NCBI GenBank assembly: GCA_036365515.1
Contig: CM070873.1
Location: forward strand, 23,234,257 to 23,298,256
Direction of reading: 5' to 3'
DNA: 64,000 bases
Source: Torymus aiolomorphi
Lineage: Eukaryota; Arthropoda; Insecta; Hymenoptera; Torymidae
The translations under genes were made by a program, and so were the position numbers. Numbering within the stretch: the first letter of the stretch is position 1; every line of letters starts with the position of its first letter. The notes below the pieces were generated by a model. That model searched no databases. It saw only the letters and a program-made list of their open reading frames with translations, and was not told the DNA's origin. Of this stretch, positions 33,665 through 45,464 are shown piece by piece.

Positions 33665-35496
33665 CCCTACTGAAAAAGCCCACATGGGAGCCATATGGCT
33701 TCCATATGGGACCCATCATGTGAGAAATTTCTGCGGGAACCACATGGTTCCCACATGGGATATTTTTTCATAATTTATTTAAAAAAATATAACACTGAGA
33801 GAAGCTTCTTGATTTTCATTTTGAAAAGTAATTTTCATTATTATCATAATAAATATGAGTAATTCTACAGAACCTTTAACTTTTTACTTGTAAAAATCAT
33901 CAAAAATTATTTTGGTGGCACACTAATGGGACATTTTTTTCTTGTTTCTAGAACTCTTAGCGAGTAAGAAACAGTTGGCGTAACTGGTTTTTGGACAAAG
34001 TTATTTTTTATATTGCACAAAATATGAAAAAAATATAACTTTTTGCTTCGATCCATACGTCTTGTTTATTAGATACCAAATGTGAAACTAAACAAGTTCA
34101 TTGATAGACACGGTGCACGATATCAACATGCAAGTGTCACCGCTATTCAATGCTCTCGAAATTCCTTATAAGGAATTTCTGTATTATTATATATACATAA
34201 TATGTTCATTACTACATATTATGTCATTGCCAGTTTTTGACAATAAAATATGTCGCGTGTGGTTACTTACGGCGTAGTGAATGAAGTTATTATTGTGAAA
34301 GTATACATCGCGGCTTATGGTTAATGAAACTTATAACGAGAACTATAGATTTTAAAGTTGTCACAATATTAACATATTGCACGTAAAAACAATTTCAGAA
34401 TAATACACTTAATATCAAACAGCTATTTTAATCCTAGAAAAACTTTAATTTATTTTTTAGACTGTTAGTTTTGTTTTCAAAACTTAATAATAATGAATAA
34501 TAAAAAAAAAATTTTTGTCAATATTTTACGCCACTGAAACGTTGATTTTGCGATGTAGGATACCCGACGACAACTTAAACATGTGATAGGAGTTTCAGAA
34601 ATAGTATAAGGAAGAAATTACAACGTAGTTGTTAGCCTTTCTAAACGTCCTTGAAGTGTGCCACTCGAAAATATTGTTTTTTCGAAAGAGTTACGCACAG
34701 ATCAGACGATTTTTAAAGTGTTCCTACAAAATAAGTTTTTGAGGCACACGCATACCGGACATCCCATTTTTTAGGGTTTTTAGTGTAGAATGAATGTATG
34801 ACACTAGAAATTGAAAAAATACAAAGTTATTTTTCCTACATTGAAAAAATTAAATAATTTTCGAATTTCTAAAAATCGGTGTACGCTCACATTTTAGGTT
34901 GCACTATTTTTTTAAAGATTGGCACACTCTTGGCAAGTTTTTTTTTTTGAAAAGTATGATTATACGAAGACTCAATTAAGTTTGCAGAGTGATATGGACT
35001 AAAGTTATTTTTTTTATGGCGATATCAAAATAAAATTTTTAAGTTGTACGCTCTTAAATTCGGTAAAAATCGTACTTTGAGCTCGTTGTTCTTCTTTACA
35101 ATACTTATTTCACTTAAATACAGACAAGGGCCTACTTTCTAATATATTATACAAGAAGAAGCTTAATTGTTGAGTTCGATATTCATTTACGTTCATGATA
35201 TATCGTGGCAGACTGTAAAAGTTAAAGGTTCTGTAGAATTACTCATATATTGTTTAAAGACAAAACCTATACAAAAAATTTCAACTTGCCTTCCTTTTTC
35301 GCCTGCACTATTTTTTAAATAATTTATTAATAAACAATAAGGTTATTTAAAAATTATGCCATAATTTAGTCATATGGGACCCATATAGGATCCAGGTGGG
35401 ACTCACGTGGGACCCATGTGGGAACCATGTGGGGCTATGTGGGAGCCATGTGGGTCTCACGTCCCATATGGCTCCCTTGTGGGCTTTTTAGTAGGG
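33665..35496. mobile_element. 1.83-kb TIR element, TSD AT, CATATGG/CACATGG words
   Basis: Left end CCCTACTGAAAAAGCCCACA, right end the inverse CCCTACTAAAAAGCCCACAA. AT flanks both sides (33663-33664, 35497-35498). The outer 110-140 bp are iterated CCCACATGGG, CCATATGG and GGGACCCA words. The interior is AT-rich with an inner inverted pair (about 33853-33892 and 35216-35252). A CACTGAGAGAAG sequence at 33793 may be a solo CACTG end. Confidence 0.8.
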
Positions 35497-35967
35497 ATTT
35501 TATAGATAACCAATTGATATATTGATGATTTATTATAAGAAACTCAGATACCCTATTCTTACTCCTAATAATCCTTTATTTCCAAAACTATTTTTTAATA
35601 TAATAATCAACTCTAGCGAACGTTACCAACTTTCCTAAACCAAAATAATCAATGCAGTTTAACGAATAATAATTATTATTGAAAATCAATATTTGACTAT
35701 AGAACATATGTTATAAAATTTAGGATTTTAGACGTTATTAATTGTGTCTAACTATTTGTGACAGTTTTAAACAATTTTTAACAGGTTTTAATAGTTAATA
35801 ATAGTTTAATTAATTACAAATTATTAATTCTTCTTAAATATCATTCAAAATACCCTTTAGAAATATAATTCTTAAATATAATTGATTTAATTAATTATGA
35901 ATTATTAATTAATTATTATTATTATTAGTTAATAATAGTTTAATTAATTACAAATTATTAGTTCTAT

Positions 35968-36231
35968 CCAAAATCTTGAAGCTAATGGCCAAATTTACTA
36001 CCACTCCGATGTTATTTATTAAAAGGTGATAGTAAAAAAATTGACGGGTGGACTGTTTTTCACGTAATACTTTGACTTTTAACATTTTGATTATATCTGA
36101 AGAGGGACAAAATTAAAATTGTCCGAAACGTCGACGGATAAAAAGAAAAAAATGGTGTTGTTTTATTAATCACCTTTTAATAAATAACATCGGAGTGGTA
36201 GTAAATTTGGCCATTAGCTTCAAGATTTTGG
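35968..36231 (+). mobile_element. Penelope-like remnant with 63-bp inverted arms
   Basis: The arms 35968-36030 and 36169-36231 are perfect inverses. Between them lies a hammerhead-like core at 36097-36133: CTGAAGA, GGGACAA, loop, TTGTCC, GAAACGTCG. The stem II pair differs from the copies at 7852 and 10467 (GGACAA/TTGTCC against GGACAT/ATGTCC), a compensatory change. Confidence 0.55.
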
Positions 36232-36424
36232 ATATTACAAGAAATCTACCATTAGCTGCATTATACAAAAATAATTATTAGTTCTTTTTAAATATGAAAC
36301 AAAATTATTTGAAACTATTTCAAACTGTTTAAAATTGCTAAAAACTGTTTGAAAATGTGTCCAAAATCCTACATTTTGTAACATTTATAAACAGTCTTAA
36401 ACGCAGTTTTTCTCTTTTTTTTAT

Positions 36425-36558
36425 GTCAAAAAATACGGTTCGATACATGAGCGAGAAAGTGATTTTATCCTTGTGTAGCCTTTTCACCCTTGCTTCGCTC
36501 GGGCACAAACATCCGCACAAGGTTAAAATCACTTTTTCGCACTAGTATCGAAATGTAC
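36425..36558. repeat. Palindromic small repeat (CGATAC family)
   Basis: AGTGATTTTATCCTTGTG and CACAAGGTTAAAATCACT face each other inside TTCGATAC...GTATCGAA. Copies are at 16980-17140 and 24470-24540. A small foldback MITE. Confidence 0.65.
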
Positions 36559-37241
36559 TATTTACGTACTGCTTGCGGTAGTAATTATTTGTGTACTAAT
36601 TTTACCCACAGAATTGCAAAAAAATATTTTAAGCTCATGTATAGCTTTTATTTACCTTTTTTGAAAAATTAAAATATCTATTATATATGTCATTTTTATA
36701 AAGATAAAATGACGAACTAGAGGAGCCACGATTTTCGTATTATGAACGTTATCACGATTTACTTTAAAATTAATAATTCATCACCTTATATATTTTTATT
36801 CAAATGTGTTAGTGTGTTAAATTTTGTTATAAATAAATAAACTTATAATTAATTTATTAATTTCTGCATACAATGTTAAGGGTACTGTGATAAATAACAG
36901 TGGATTCATATATGTATTATAAATTTTGTTTATTCTTCTCCAAAATTTTAAATATAGGGTAATTTTAAAAAATAGCATTTAGTATATTTATCTAATATAA
37001 TATCAATATCATCTAAATATAATACATTAAAAAAATTCATTTATACTTTGTTCAATGTCAACACTATTTACAAATAATGTTAAAGAATGCCATTTTACTA
37101 ATAATTTAGAAAGTCGTCGACTAAAATAAATTATTAAAATCTTACACATCTTCATTGGTACACTAGTATGCAAGATAATACATAATGTAAAAAAAAACGA
37201 CGATAACATTGTAAATTTAACAAATTCCTATTCAAATAAAT
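36559..37241. other. AT-rich, no gene seen
   Basis: Distal 3' flank of the minus-strand chromatin gene. No exon or RNA gene recognised. Confidence 0.45.
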
Positions 37242-37460
37242 GGGTTTGAAGTTTGCATCGTTGGAATGCAACGAAATAATTTTTACAATTGCTCAAAGTT
37301 ATTAAATAATCGAAATTTTATCCAAACCTTCGTTATAAAGCTATTTTATACTATAAAACCCTAAATCGACACACAAAATCAGTATTAATTAGTATAAACT
37401 TGAAATAAAATGAATTATGTTTTTATTTCGTTGCGCCCCAACGTTGCAAACTTCAGACCC
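37242..37460. mobile_element. 219-bp TIR MITE with 12-bp direct flanks
   Basis: The ends GGGTTTGAAGTTTGCATCGT and the inverse of GGGTCTGAAGTTTGCAACGT are complementary over about 40 bp. A perfect 12-bp repeat ATTCAAATAAAT flanks both sides (37230-37241, 37461-37472). A second copy, in the opposite orientation, lies at 50985-51205. Confidence 0.78.
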
Positions 37461-37718
37461 ATTCAAATAAATGTACACGTGTTCGTTCTAGAACAGTACA
37501 AACTTGTACTTTGTATTTTCTTTTTCTTAATTACTTATAGTACAAATTAAAGATACAATTTGGCAAAATTATACATACGAAAATACAGCTTTCTACTTAA
37601 ATGAAATTTACGCGAAACGACGTGTCATACAGAACTGAGGAGAAGGCGCTTTACTGAATCTACATCTGAGTGCAACGAACGAGCCTACAAATCATATTTT
37701 TTTTTTTCGATTTCCAAC

Positions 37719-37724
37719 TTTATT
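37719..37724 (-). terminator. Poly(A) signal AATAAA of the THAP/PHD gene
   Basis: AATAAA on the minus strand about 65 bp downstream of the stop codon at 37790-37792. Confidence 0.55.
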
Positions 37725-37789
37725 ACAAAATCTTCTTACGCACTAATCGTCAATAGGGAAAATGTATGTACAATATTGACAGAGCCGGG

Positions 37790-40700
37790 TCAGCAAAGCG
37801 CGGCGAGCTTGCGTATGGTCTCGAGGTCGTGCAGTAGCATCTGTATCGTTTGTTTGGTCTGCGTGTGCTCGTCGTCGTCGGGCTTGACAGCGGCAACGTT
37901 CCCGTCGAGGTCCTCCAGGGCGGCCACCTGCACCTCCACGTAGCTCAGCACCGAGTCCACGTAGTTCTGTAAATGGTCGATGTGCTCTAGCAGACGTAGC
38001 TTGCACTCAACAGGGTCGATAGGCGCCTCGGGTTCCGGGATAATGGGTTGCGAAAAGGTGGCCGTGGGTTTGACTGGGGATTTTGTAGGAGATTTTTTCA
38101 GGAGCAAGTCCCCGTTGATTTCGGCTTTCAGAGCTTCCTGCTCATCGAACTCGCCGTTTCTCGTTAAGGCGTCCAAGAGGATTCCACCCTCGTCTTTGAA
38201 GTTCTTAGAGACGGGCTTTATCTCTTCGGGTTGGATAGGGTCTTCTTCTAGGATTTTCATTAATTCTGTGTCAGACGTGATGAGCTTCTGGTCGGGGTCA
38301 TTTTTTATGGAAAAGGAAAAGTCGAAATTTTCTTTGGCGTTTTCATCTGCCTTACCATCCATCGTGTTTTCTGACTTTACAACCTCCATGATTGGCACTG
38401 GCTCTGGAGTGAACGTAGGAATTTTCACCTTGCTCCAGTTCTTCGCCCAGAGATAAAGCTTTGGGTGATCCTTGTTCTGAGCTACATTCACTTTTACCCT
38501 CAAACTATGAAGCAGAGTTTGAATTTCTAGAAGACTAGCAACCAGGTCGTATGAACGTTTCAGCATGGCAGTTCTTTTGTTTGCCACTGCAGAGTCTTCA
38601 GGAACACTGCATATGCTTGGTAATTTTCCTTCTCTGATCCACTCTTGATCATGGATGTATTTCTTGGAGGGTCGCTGTCGATGTGAATTTTGGCATGTGA
38701 AACATATGTACTTTTCAGGAACTTCTATTTCTCTTTCTATTTTGTTGCAATGTCCATGTTGCCAACACAAACAGAGATCACACTGTATCATCAGTCCATC
38801 TTCTTCGATGATACCACATGTACAATTGATTATTTCTTCTCTACGGAGCTTTTCTACCTTTATTAATTCACCATTTATCAACTGGACACCATCGTTTTTA
38901 TTTTGAGTATTTTCAACATTACTCTCCACTTCTACCTTATTATTACTTGTGTTGTTGCATTTATAATTTAAATCAGGAGTGTCATCATTTTCCTGTAAAT
39001 TATTATCTAGATTTTCACAGCTTTCATTAGGTTCAAAAATAACTCTATGCTTCCTTGCTTTAGCTGCAGGTTCCGTCTGATATTGTTGCCTTTTCCTATG
39101 TATTTTTATTTTATCATTTGAAGTAGATGGTTTTTGTATCTCAATTGGTATATTTACTGGTTGAACTGGCTCTTCAACAGGTGATGGTTGCACTACAGGT
39201 GGCCTGACTGGGGGTAGTGTTTTTATTCCTGTATGAAGTTTCTCTTCTTTGGAGCGCATATCAAACAATCTACCTGGAGACAATGTACAACTATTATGTT
39301 CAGATGAATTATCTTCCGTTGCACTCATGTTATTCTCTACAGAAAGTTTGTTCTCAAAGCTACTATCTACATCAGATTGCTTGTAATCTGTTTCAATTAT
39401 ATGAGGTACAGGAGGTGGAGTTGTATAAATTGTGTGAACAATAGGTGCTGTTGGAGTAGTAGGAACTCTAATTTTTTTTGGTATGAGATCCTCGACTGAT
39501 TCTCCAATTGTTCTGGCATAAGCCAGATCTGCAACATTAGGTGTAGAACCCAAAAACTTAGAGTATTCGGGATGATAATGCTTAATATGCATTTGCAGTA
39601 GATTTTCCTTCCTGAAATTTTTGTTGCAGCCAATCTTTGGGCACTTATAGGTACTGTCCTCAATCTCAACTCTTAGGTTACCTATGAACGTAGTGTAATC
39701 TTCATCCACACCTGCAACATATCCTTTAGATTTTACATCAGTTCCCCTTAGAAAATTATTCCCACAAGTTTTAAAAATATTTCTTTTAATTCCTTCCAAT
39801 TTACCTGTACTCTCTGCATAATGATACACATCAGATACTGGCTCAGCTCTCACCACAGTACTCACAGCCTCTACTTTTGGTGTAAACTTAACGTGCGGCT
39901 CTTGCTTCTTTGGTACTTTCTCTCCCTCATGTTTAACCTTCTTCTTGTGCTGGAACAGTTCAGTTATGGTATGCTTCCTCTTCTTATCTCTTCTCTCCTG
40001 CTTGCTGCCTACGTAAGTAGAAGACACGGCTGCTCCATCTTCCTGACCAGGTGGCTTAATCATACCAATCAAACCAACTTCGGCAAGTCTGGTCATTTTG
40101 GAGCTCTTCAAAATTTTTGTGTAACCATCATCAAATAAGACATCGTATTTATCACTCCCAAGTATGCCATTGACCTTAGCGGGATACTTCTTCCCATCCA
40201 CCCAGGTAGCCAGTATCCTCTCTCCCGGTACAAAGTCCCTTGTCTTTGCTCCTTCCTGACTCACTCCTGGAATTTGCGATGTCCTCAGCCTTGAACTATC
40301 CATAGGTATCCATTCGTCGAACCTGGAGCTCCACTTATCAAAGTGTATGAGCACTTCTCTCTCTATCCAGTCGACCTCGACCACTTTGGCCGAATACCAC
40401 TTCTCGTTGAAATCCTTGGCCTCCAACTTTGTCCCTGGCATGAAGTTGATCCCTGCCCTGTTGGGCACTCTTTTGCTCTCGCCCTTCTTCTCCTCCATGT
40501 TAATCTCCTGCGCAATGACAGCGACCTTTACCATCTCCGAGTCTGAGACAGACAGACTCTTGGCCGGCGAGTCAATGCTCTCTTTCACATCTCCAACATC
40601 GACCATCTGTAAGGAATTGCTCGAGTCCATGGATGCCTCCAGGCTGGAGCAGGAACTCTCTAGGCATCCACTGCCATCAACCACCTCCACCACTTTAATA

Positions 40701-41071
40701 AAATTACTATTGTTGGCAGCCTCCCTAGCAGCAGTAGCAGCAGCCTCCCTGGCCAGCAGCCTATTGGTGATAAAGGCGCTAGTCGGGCCTATGGGATCCG
40801 GATGGTTCTCGTAATCGCGGAAGATGCTGGGCACGGAGCCCTTCTTGAGGAACAGCTTGTGGCTACGGCCCACCTCGTAGTCCGACTGCCTGAAGTGCTT
40901 GTAGCAGACGATCTGGGAGGCGGTGGGCCTAAACTCGGGCTCGAAACCGCCGCTAATCAGCCAGCGCTGGCGCATGAGCGCATCCTTGGGGAACTTGTGC
41001 AGTGGCAGGCCCCGCGAACGCGTCTCCCGCACCGCCTCCTCGCAGTCGCGCACGCAACACTTGTGCGTCAT
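37790..41071 (-). CDS. MBD-R2: MBD-R2/PHF20-like chromatin protein (THAP, Tudor x2, C2H2, PHD)
   Basis: A 1,093-residue nuclear protein, one uninterrupted coding exon. Numbered from the Met at 41071: an N-terminal THAP DNA-binding domain (C5, C10, W37, C56, H59 and the SVPSIF box near 79-84); Tudor 1 about 204-265 (W/D-rich, DKWSSRFDEWI); Tudor 2 about 278-330; a basic stretch near 358-385; a C2H2 finger (C477, C482, H495, H500); and a PHD finger C750, C752, C764, C767, H772, C775, C790, C793. This order matches Drosophila MBD-R2 and vertebrate PHF20, subunits of the MOF-containing NSL complex, where Tudor and PHD modules read methylated histones. No methyl-CpG-binding domain is visible. The frame extends upstream to an ATG at 41182, adding 37 low-complexity residues. 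The start at 41071 is preferred because THAP domains normally begin within a few residues of Met and it has A at -3, while the upstream ATG has C at -3. Confidence 0.93.
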   Translation of the reverse strand: MTHKCCVRDCEEAVRETRSRGLPLHKFPKDALMRQRWLISGGFEPEFRPTASQIVCYKHFRQSDYEVGRSHKLFLKKGSVPSIFRDYENHPDPIGPTSAFITNRLLAREAAATAAREAANNSNFIKVVEVVDGSGCLESSCSSLEASMDSSNSLQMVDVGDVKESIDSPAKSLSVSDSEMVKVAVIAQEINMEEKKGESKRVPNRAGINFMPGTKLEAKDFNEKWYSAKVVEVDWIEREVLIHFDKWSSRFDEWIPMDSSRLRTSQIPGVSQEGAKTRDFVPGERILATWVDGKKYPAKVNGILGSDKYDVLFDDGYTKILKSSKMTRLAEVGLIGMIKPPGQEDGAAVSSTYVGSKQERRDKKRKHTITELFQHKKKVKHEGEKVPKKQEPHVKFTPKVEAVSTVVRAEPVSDVYHYAESTGKLEGIKRNIFKTCGNNFLRGTDVKSKGYVAGVDEDYTTFIGNLRVEIEDSTYKCPKIGCNKNFRKENLLQMHIKHYHPEYSKFLGSTPNVADLAYARTIGESVEDLIPKKIRVPTTPTAPIVHTIYTTPPPVPHIIETDYKQSDVDSSFENKLSVENNMSATEDNSSEHNSCTLSPGRLFDMRSKEEKLHTGIKTLPPVRPPVVQPSPVEEPVQPVNIPIEIQKPSTSNDKIKIHRKRQQYQTEPAAKARKHRVIFEPNESCENLDNNLQENDDTPDLNYKCNNTSNNKVEVESNVENTQNKNDGVQLINGELIKVEKLRREEIINCTCGIIEEDGLMIQCDLCLCWQHGHCNKIEREIEVPEKYICFTCQNSHRQRPSKKYIHDQEWIREGKLPSICSVPEDSAVANKRTAMLKRSYDLVASLLEIQTLLHSLRVKVNVAQNKDHPKLYLWAKNWSKVKIPTFTPEPVPIMEVVKSENTMDGKADENAKENFDFSFSIKNDPDQKLITSDTELMKILEEDPIQPEEIKPVSKNFKDEGGILLDALTRNGEFDEQEALKAEINGDLLLKKSPTKSPVKPTATFSQPIIPEPEAPIDPVECKLRLLEHIDHLQNYVDSVLSYVEVQVAALEDLDGNVAAVKPDDDEHTQTKQTIQMLLHDLETIRKLAALC

Positions 41072-41360
41072 CGTACTCCACCTCGTGTAACTGCTCGTAG
41101 CAATTGCATCACACGCGCGCGCGCGAACGCTTGCGCACTCGTACTGAGGGCTGGGTACGCGGTTATTGTTGTGTTTGCTCATTCGCGGCCACGGGCTATG
41201 GAGGTTAGGAAGAGAGGGTTAGGTGTGTTGCATTGCGTCATACATTATCAATATATATGTATAGGGACAGGTAAATTACAGGCGTGTAGGGAACGTAGAT
41301 TACGCGGGAGGGGAGCGCGCGTAAGTTTAATTCGTCACTGTGGGAGGGGAGATTGAAAGC
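41072..41360 (-). promoter_or_regulatory. CpG-rich 5' region of MBD-R2-like gene
   Basis: Markedly richer in G+C and CpG than the surroundings, including CGCGCGCG at about 41114. This is expected for a housekeeping promoter/5' UTR. The TSS is not placed. Confidence 0.45.
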
Positions 41361-42785
41361 TTTTTTCTTTCTTTCGATTTTATTGAATCTCTTTGATAAT
41401 ACCGTTGCGAGATGCGTCGCATTTATCAGAGATCAGTTTATTTTAGGTAAATAATTAAATATGGCAAAAACAAATTAATTATTGTAAACAACTTTAAATA
41501 CTTCATATAAGGGATGTACGAGTTACTTGTTTCAATAATAGTTTTTATAGAAAAGTATAATCAATCATTCAGTCCAGGTATAATTTTTCTCAGTATAATA
41601 TATATCTGTTAGTCGCTAAATTCTTAAACCCTAATAACTTAATATATAATAATGTGGTATCAAATTATCAGATCTACCGGTTTAATTATTACAATAATAA
41701 TTGAGTATAAAAAAGTGAAATAATTGTCAACTATACGATTTCGTTTAAAAAAAAAAAAATCATTTACAGGGTACATCTATATATATCTATATATAACATA
41801 GATGCAAAATAAATATTAAATTGATATTATAATAAAAGAGATTAATTCTTCCAGGTAGTATATTAAAATCTATACCATTGCTTCACAAAAATTGTAGGTT
41901 TACTACATACATACAACAACCAATACGTACAGTAATACTTATGGATTTATATTTATGCATCTACAGTATTGTAATTTTTATTTTTACCCTTCGAAATTCG
42001 TTAATTTCCTTCTACGAACGTCCGCGAAAGTGTCGTTTCCCAAATACTTACAATATCATTCAGTTACATGCGCAACCAAGTCAACGACCTTTCGAGTCAT
42101 TATACACGAAAACTAATATATTTTAAGTACGCTCCACTAAAATACGACACTCATGTATTTTTCATACACGCTATAGATTGGAGATGCAATATGTTATACT
42201 TATATACAATTCATAACATATGAGACTTTGGCATTCGATTGCGATATTAATCCACACATTATTAGCTATATTTATAATTAAAAATCCCTACTTTTCCACG
42301 ATATAATAATTCGCAAACCCACCACATCCTTCGAAACTATATATTCCACTCGTGCACCCAGGCACGTGCGCAACAGTATAAATAAATGACAAAAAAAAGA
42401 CAAAAATGAAATAAGTACTCACGGGCACGTGGCTCGAACGAGGCTACCGCTGCTGAGGTCTCGGCGATAATAGAAATCATGCGAGTCCGGCGCGCGCCGT
42501 TTTGTGCTGCAACCGGCGCTGAATAATCAATCGGTGCGATGATGATTTTCGTGTAAGTATATACTTAAGTACATTCGGGAACCGAGACAGCTGTCGATCG
42601 ATTAATTCGTCGAATGGTATATGCGGGGATCGGGATCCGACGGGGAGGCTCCATCTGTGGGTCCCAGAAGCGTACCGCTGATACCTACTGTGTTAATCGC
42701 TCAGCGATAAGTCAGATAAGTGCATCAAAGTGACGAGTATGACAGCATTGGCAGCGGTAGATACTACTTAGGTAGATTGTCGGTA
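41361..42785. other. Intergenic, no gene seen
   Basis: AT-rich up to about 42300, then a GC-richer stretch (42360-42700) of unknown role. Short frames show no coding character. Confidence 0.45.
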
Positions 42786-43409
42786 CCCAGGTGGAAATAA
42801 AACTTAGCAAATAATTGTTAATAAAAATGTATAATTTTTTATAATTTTTAAAAAAGTTTATAACTGTTAATAACCGTTTATAAAGATAGAATTTTAGACT
42901 ATAGTAACAGTTTATAAAAGTTATCAACAGTTTTTTTCTGTTATGAACAGCTAAAAAAAGTTTATAACAGTGATAAACTTTTATTTACTTTTTTGGGCCA
43001 TGGCGCATAACAATAAAATCAATCTGTAAAAAGTTATTATCTGTTATAAACTTTTTTTATTTAATAATAGTCGTTATTAATAGTTTTAAAAAGTTTATTA
43101 ATTATTCACATTTTGTAAGAAAGAAATTTCATTAATATGGATATGCCAAACTACAAATAATTATTAATTTCAATTAGTACAAATTAGTAAAAATTCCTAA
43201 AAGTTATTATCAGTTACTAAATTTTTTTACTGATCAAATATTCAAATTTTTACGACGATCCAAAACACTTAGAAAAGTAAATAACTATTTATAACTATTT
43301 ATAATAGATTTAAACTTTTATAAAAGTCTCAAATCCTGACTTTATAATCTGCTAATATCAGTTATAAACTTTTTTAAACTTTTATTATAGAAGATCATTT
43401 CCTCCTGGG
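42786..43409. mobile_element. 624-bp TIR element, TSD TA
   Basis: Left end CCCAGGTGGAAATAAA, right end the inverse of CCCAGGAGGAAATGAT, flanked by TA (42784-42785, 43410-43411). The interior is AT-rich with many AACTGTTA/TAAACTTTT words and no transposase. Confidence 0.75.
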
Positions 43410-45027
43410 TAAGTGCTGCTTGTGAGCGAGTTGTGTAGAATAAGTAAGGCCGATCGGAATAACATCTGTGGATATTTTCTTTGTTTTGTTATTGTGAAGG
43501 AGAAAGATCTGTTTGGGTCCTATTTGATTTTATTTCGCTGTAACTTATTAAAGTTACTTAAAAACCATTAACATATGTTTATAACGCTATTTTCGAATAT
43601 AACATTTCTTTTATTAAATTTTGCATGATTTAACGCCTCTTGGCAGCTATACTTACCAGCGAAATATATAACGCGACTTGTGCTATTAATCAATCATTAA
43701 TGTTTCAGCGTTTATAACTTAAAGAGATAAATAATCACGAATTATTTTGTATTGATCCTGCAATAATCTTATGGAAAGAGAAGAAAATTACGTTTTTTAA
43801 AGCTTTTTTAGCGGAATTATAGACTTACTGTAATTAAAATAAAACTACGGCTCAAAAAAGTTCCTTTTCATCGTTTCAGTGAAAGTGATAATTGAAAATC
43901 TATATAATGCAATTTAAAAAAAAAGAATTAATAAAAATTTTACTCCAAACTTTTTTTATTTGTTGAAATAAACTTATTTTTAATTATATTATTTCACAGA
44001 TTGACGTGAAAATACTTTCTGACTATCCGAATTCCAAATTAAAAATGTAAATGTGTTATACTTATCATAATTTAAATGTTAGAAACTTGCGTTATACTTC
44101 ACTCCGGGAACAAACGTTTTTATAACGATTGCATTAAAATCTCTCATAGTGACATATTTTTGTACCACTGGTGAATGAGTAATATTATATATAACCACAT
44201 AAAAATTGATGTCATTTTACCCTAGACTCTATTTTATCTCCTCGTTATCGCTCTGCTAGTTTTTCTTCAAATGTTTCACCATGTTTTCATTAGAATTAAC
44301 ATCTAAAAGTTCATCGGTCGGCTTCTTTTGACAGTATTCTGATATGGTTTCAAGGTCAGTTAAAAATCGATTTAGACGATATTCATTCAGAATGCCTATT
44401 TACAAAAAGATTGTCGATAAATAATAATTCATTTTATTTCCAAAAAATGGTAATAAAGAAAGAATTTTATAGTTTCTTATACTCTGCATTTATCACTAAA
44501 TGAGTAATAATTTCGTCGTTGGTTATCACAAATCCGCTGAATTCTAGGAACTATTAGGTAAGACTTTCTCACGGTCTTTAATTTTCTTAAACTAGTAAAA
44601 ACTTTCCAAACAATTGTTCTTAATTGTAACAGTTAAGTAGCTATTCCCTGGAATATTGTCTTTAATATTAATTTTTATTTTTTACTTTTTTGTAGCGCCA
44701 CTTAACTCGTATGACGCTGTTTCATTATTACCAATCTAAAAACTGACATAAGAAGTTTCAAATTAAAAGCATTTTAAAAGCGTTACTTTAATATTTTCTT
44801 AACGATAATATAGTTTAGTACTAAGCAAAACAGATGACTTTATTTATAATTATTTTATTTGCAGAGTATACACAAGTTACAGTTACAACAGTATATGTAA
44901 TTTTATTGAAAAATCTTTTTATGATATTGCACAAAAATCATACAGATTATACAATTTTGTACAGACGTATGCGGTTTATTTTCATCCTTTATCATTTTCA
45001 TTCGAACTATCATGCAAACTGTACATA
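43410..45027. other. AT-rich intergenic, no gene seen
   Basis: No coding frame, RNA gene or repeat boundary recognised. Confidence 0.45.
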
Positions 45028-45196
45028 CCCTGCTAAAAATGATCGATCAAAACCGATTAATTAGCAAAAATCCATATTAGAAACGATTAGAACCGATTTA
45101 ATACGATAAAAAATGAATTAATTACAATCGGTTGTAATGTGGAATTGTGTAAATTATTTAGTTTTAGTCCGTTTGAATCGGCCATTTCTAGCAGCG
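45028..45196. mobile_element. 169-bp MITE, TSD TA
   Basis: CCCTGCTAAAAATGATCGAT and the near inverse (CATTTCTAGCAGCG), flanked by TA (45026-45027, 45197-45198). The interior contains AACCGATT(A/T)A(A/T)T words in both orientations. Confidence 0.65.
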
Positions 45197-45464
45197 TATG
45201 TACCATTTTTTTTTACACGTAAAATAAATTACAAGTAGTAATTGTGTAATAGAGAGATGTCAAACTATATCAGTATGTGAAAGATTAGTAAATACGTACA
45301 AAATTTTAATATCAATCTCGAAAACTTTGCAGGGATACCAATTTTATATATAAATCAAGTTCGCCTTTCCCTTACTATAAATAATACAATAATTCTTCAT
45401 ATAAAATCTTTTTTCAGTCTAAAATATCTTAGAACTAAATTAAAATTCACCAAATCAATGAAAC

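Noticed and set aside
40347..41356. Frames of 155 and 184 codons opposite the chromatin gene
   Set aside because: Antisense shadows of the THAP/Tudor exon and its CpG-rich leader.
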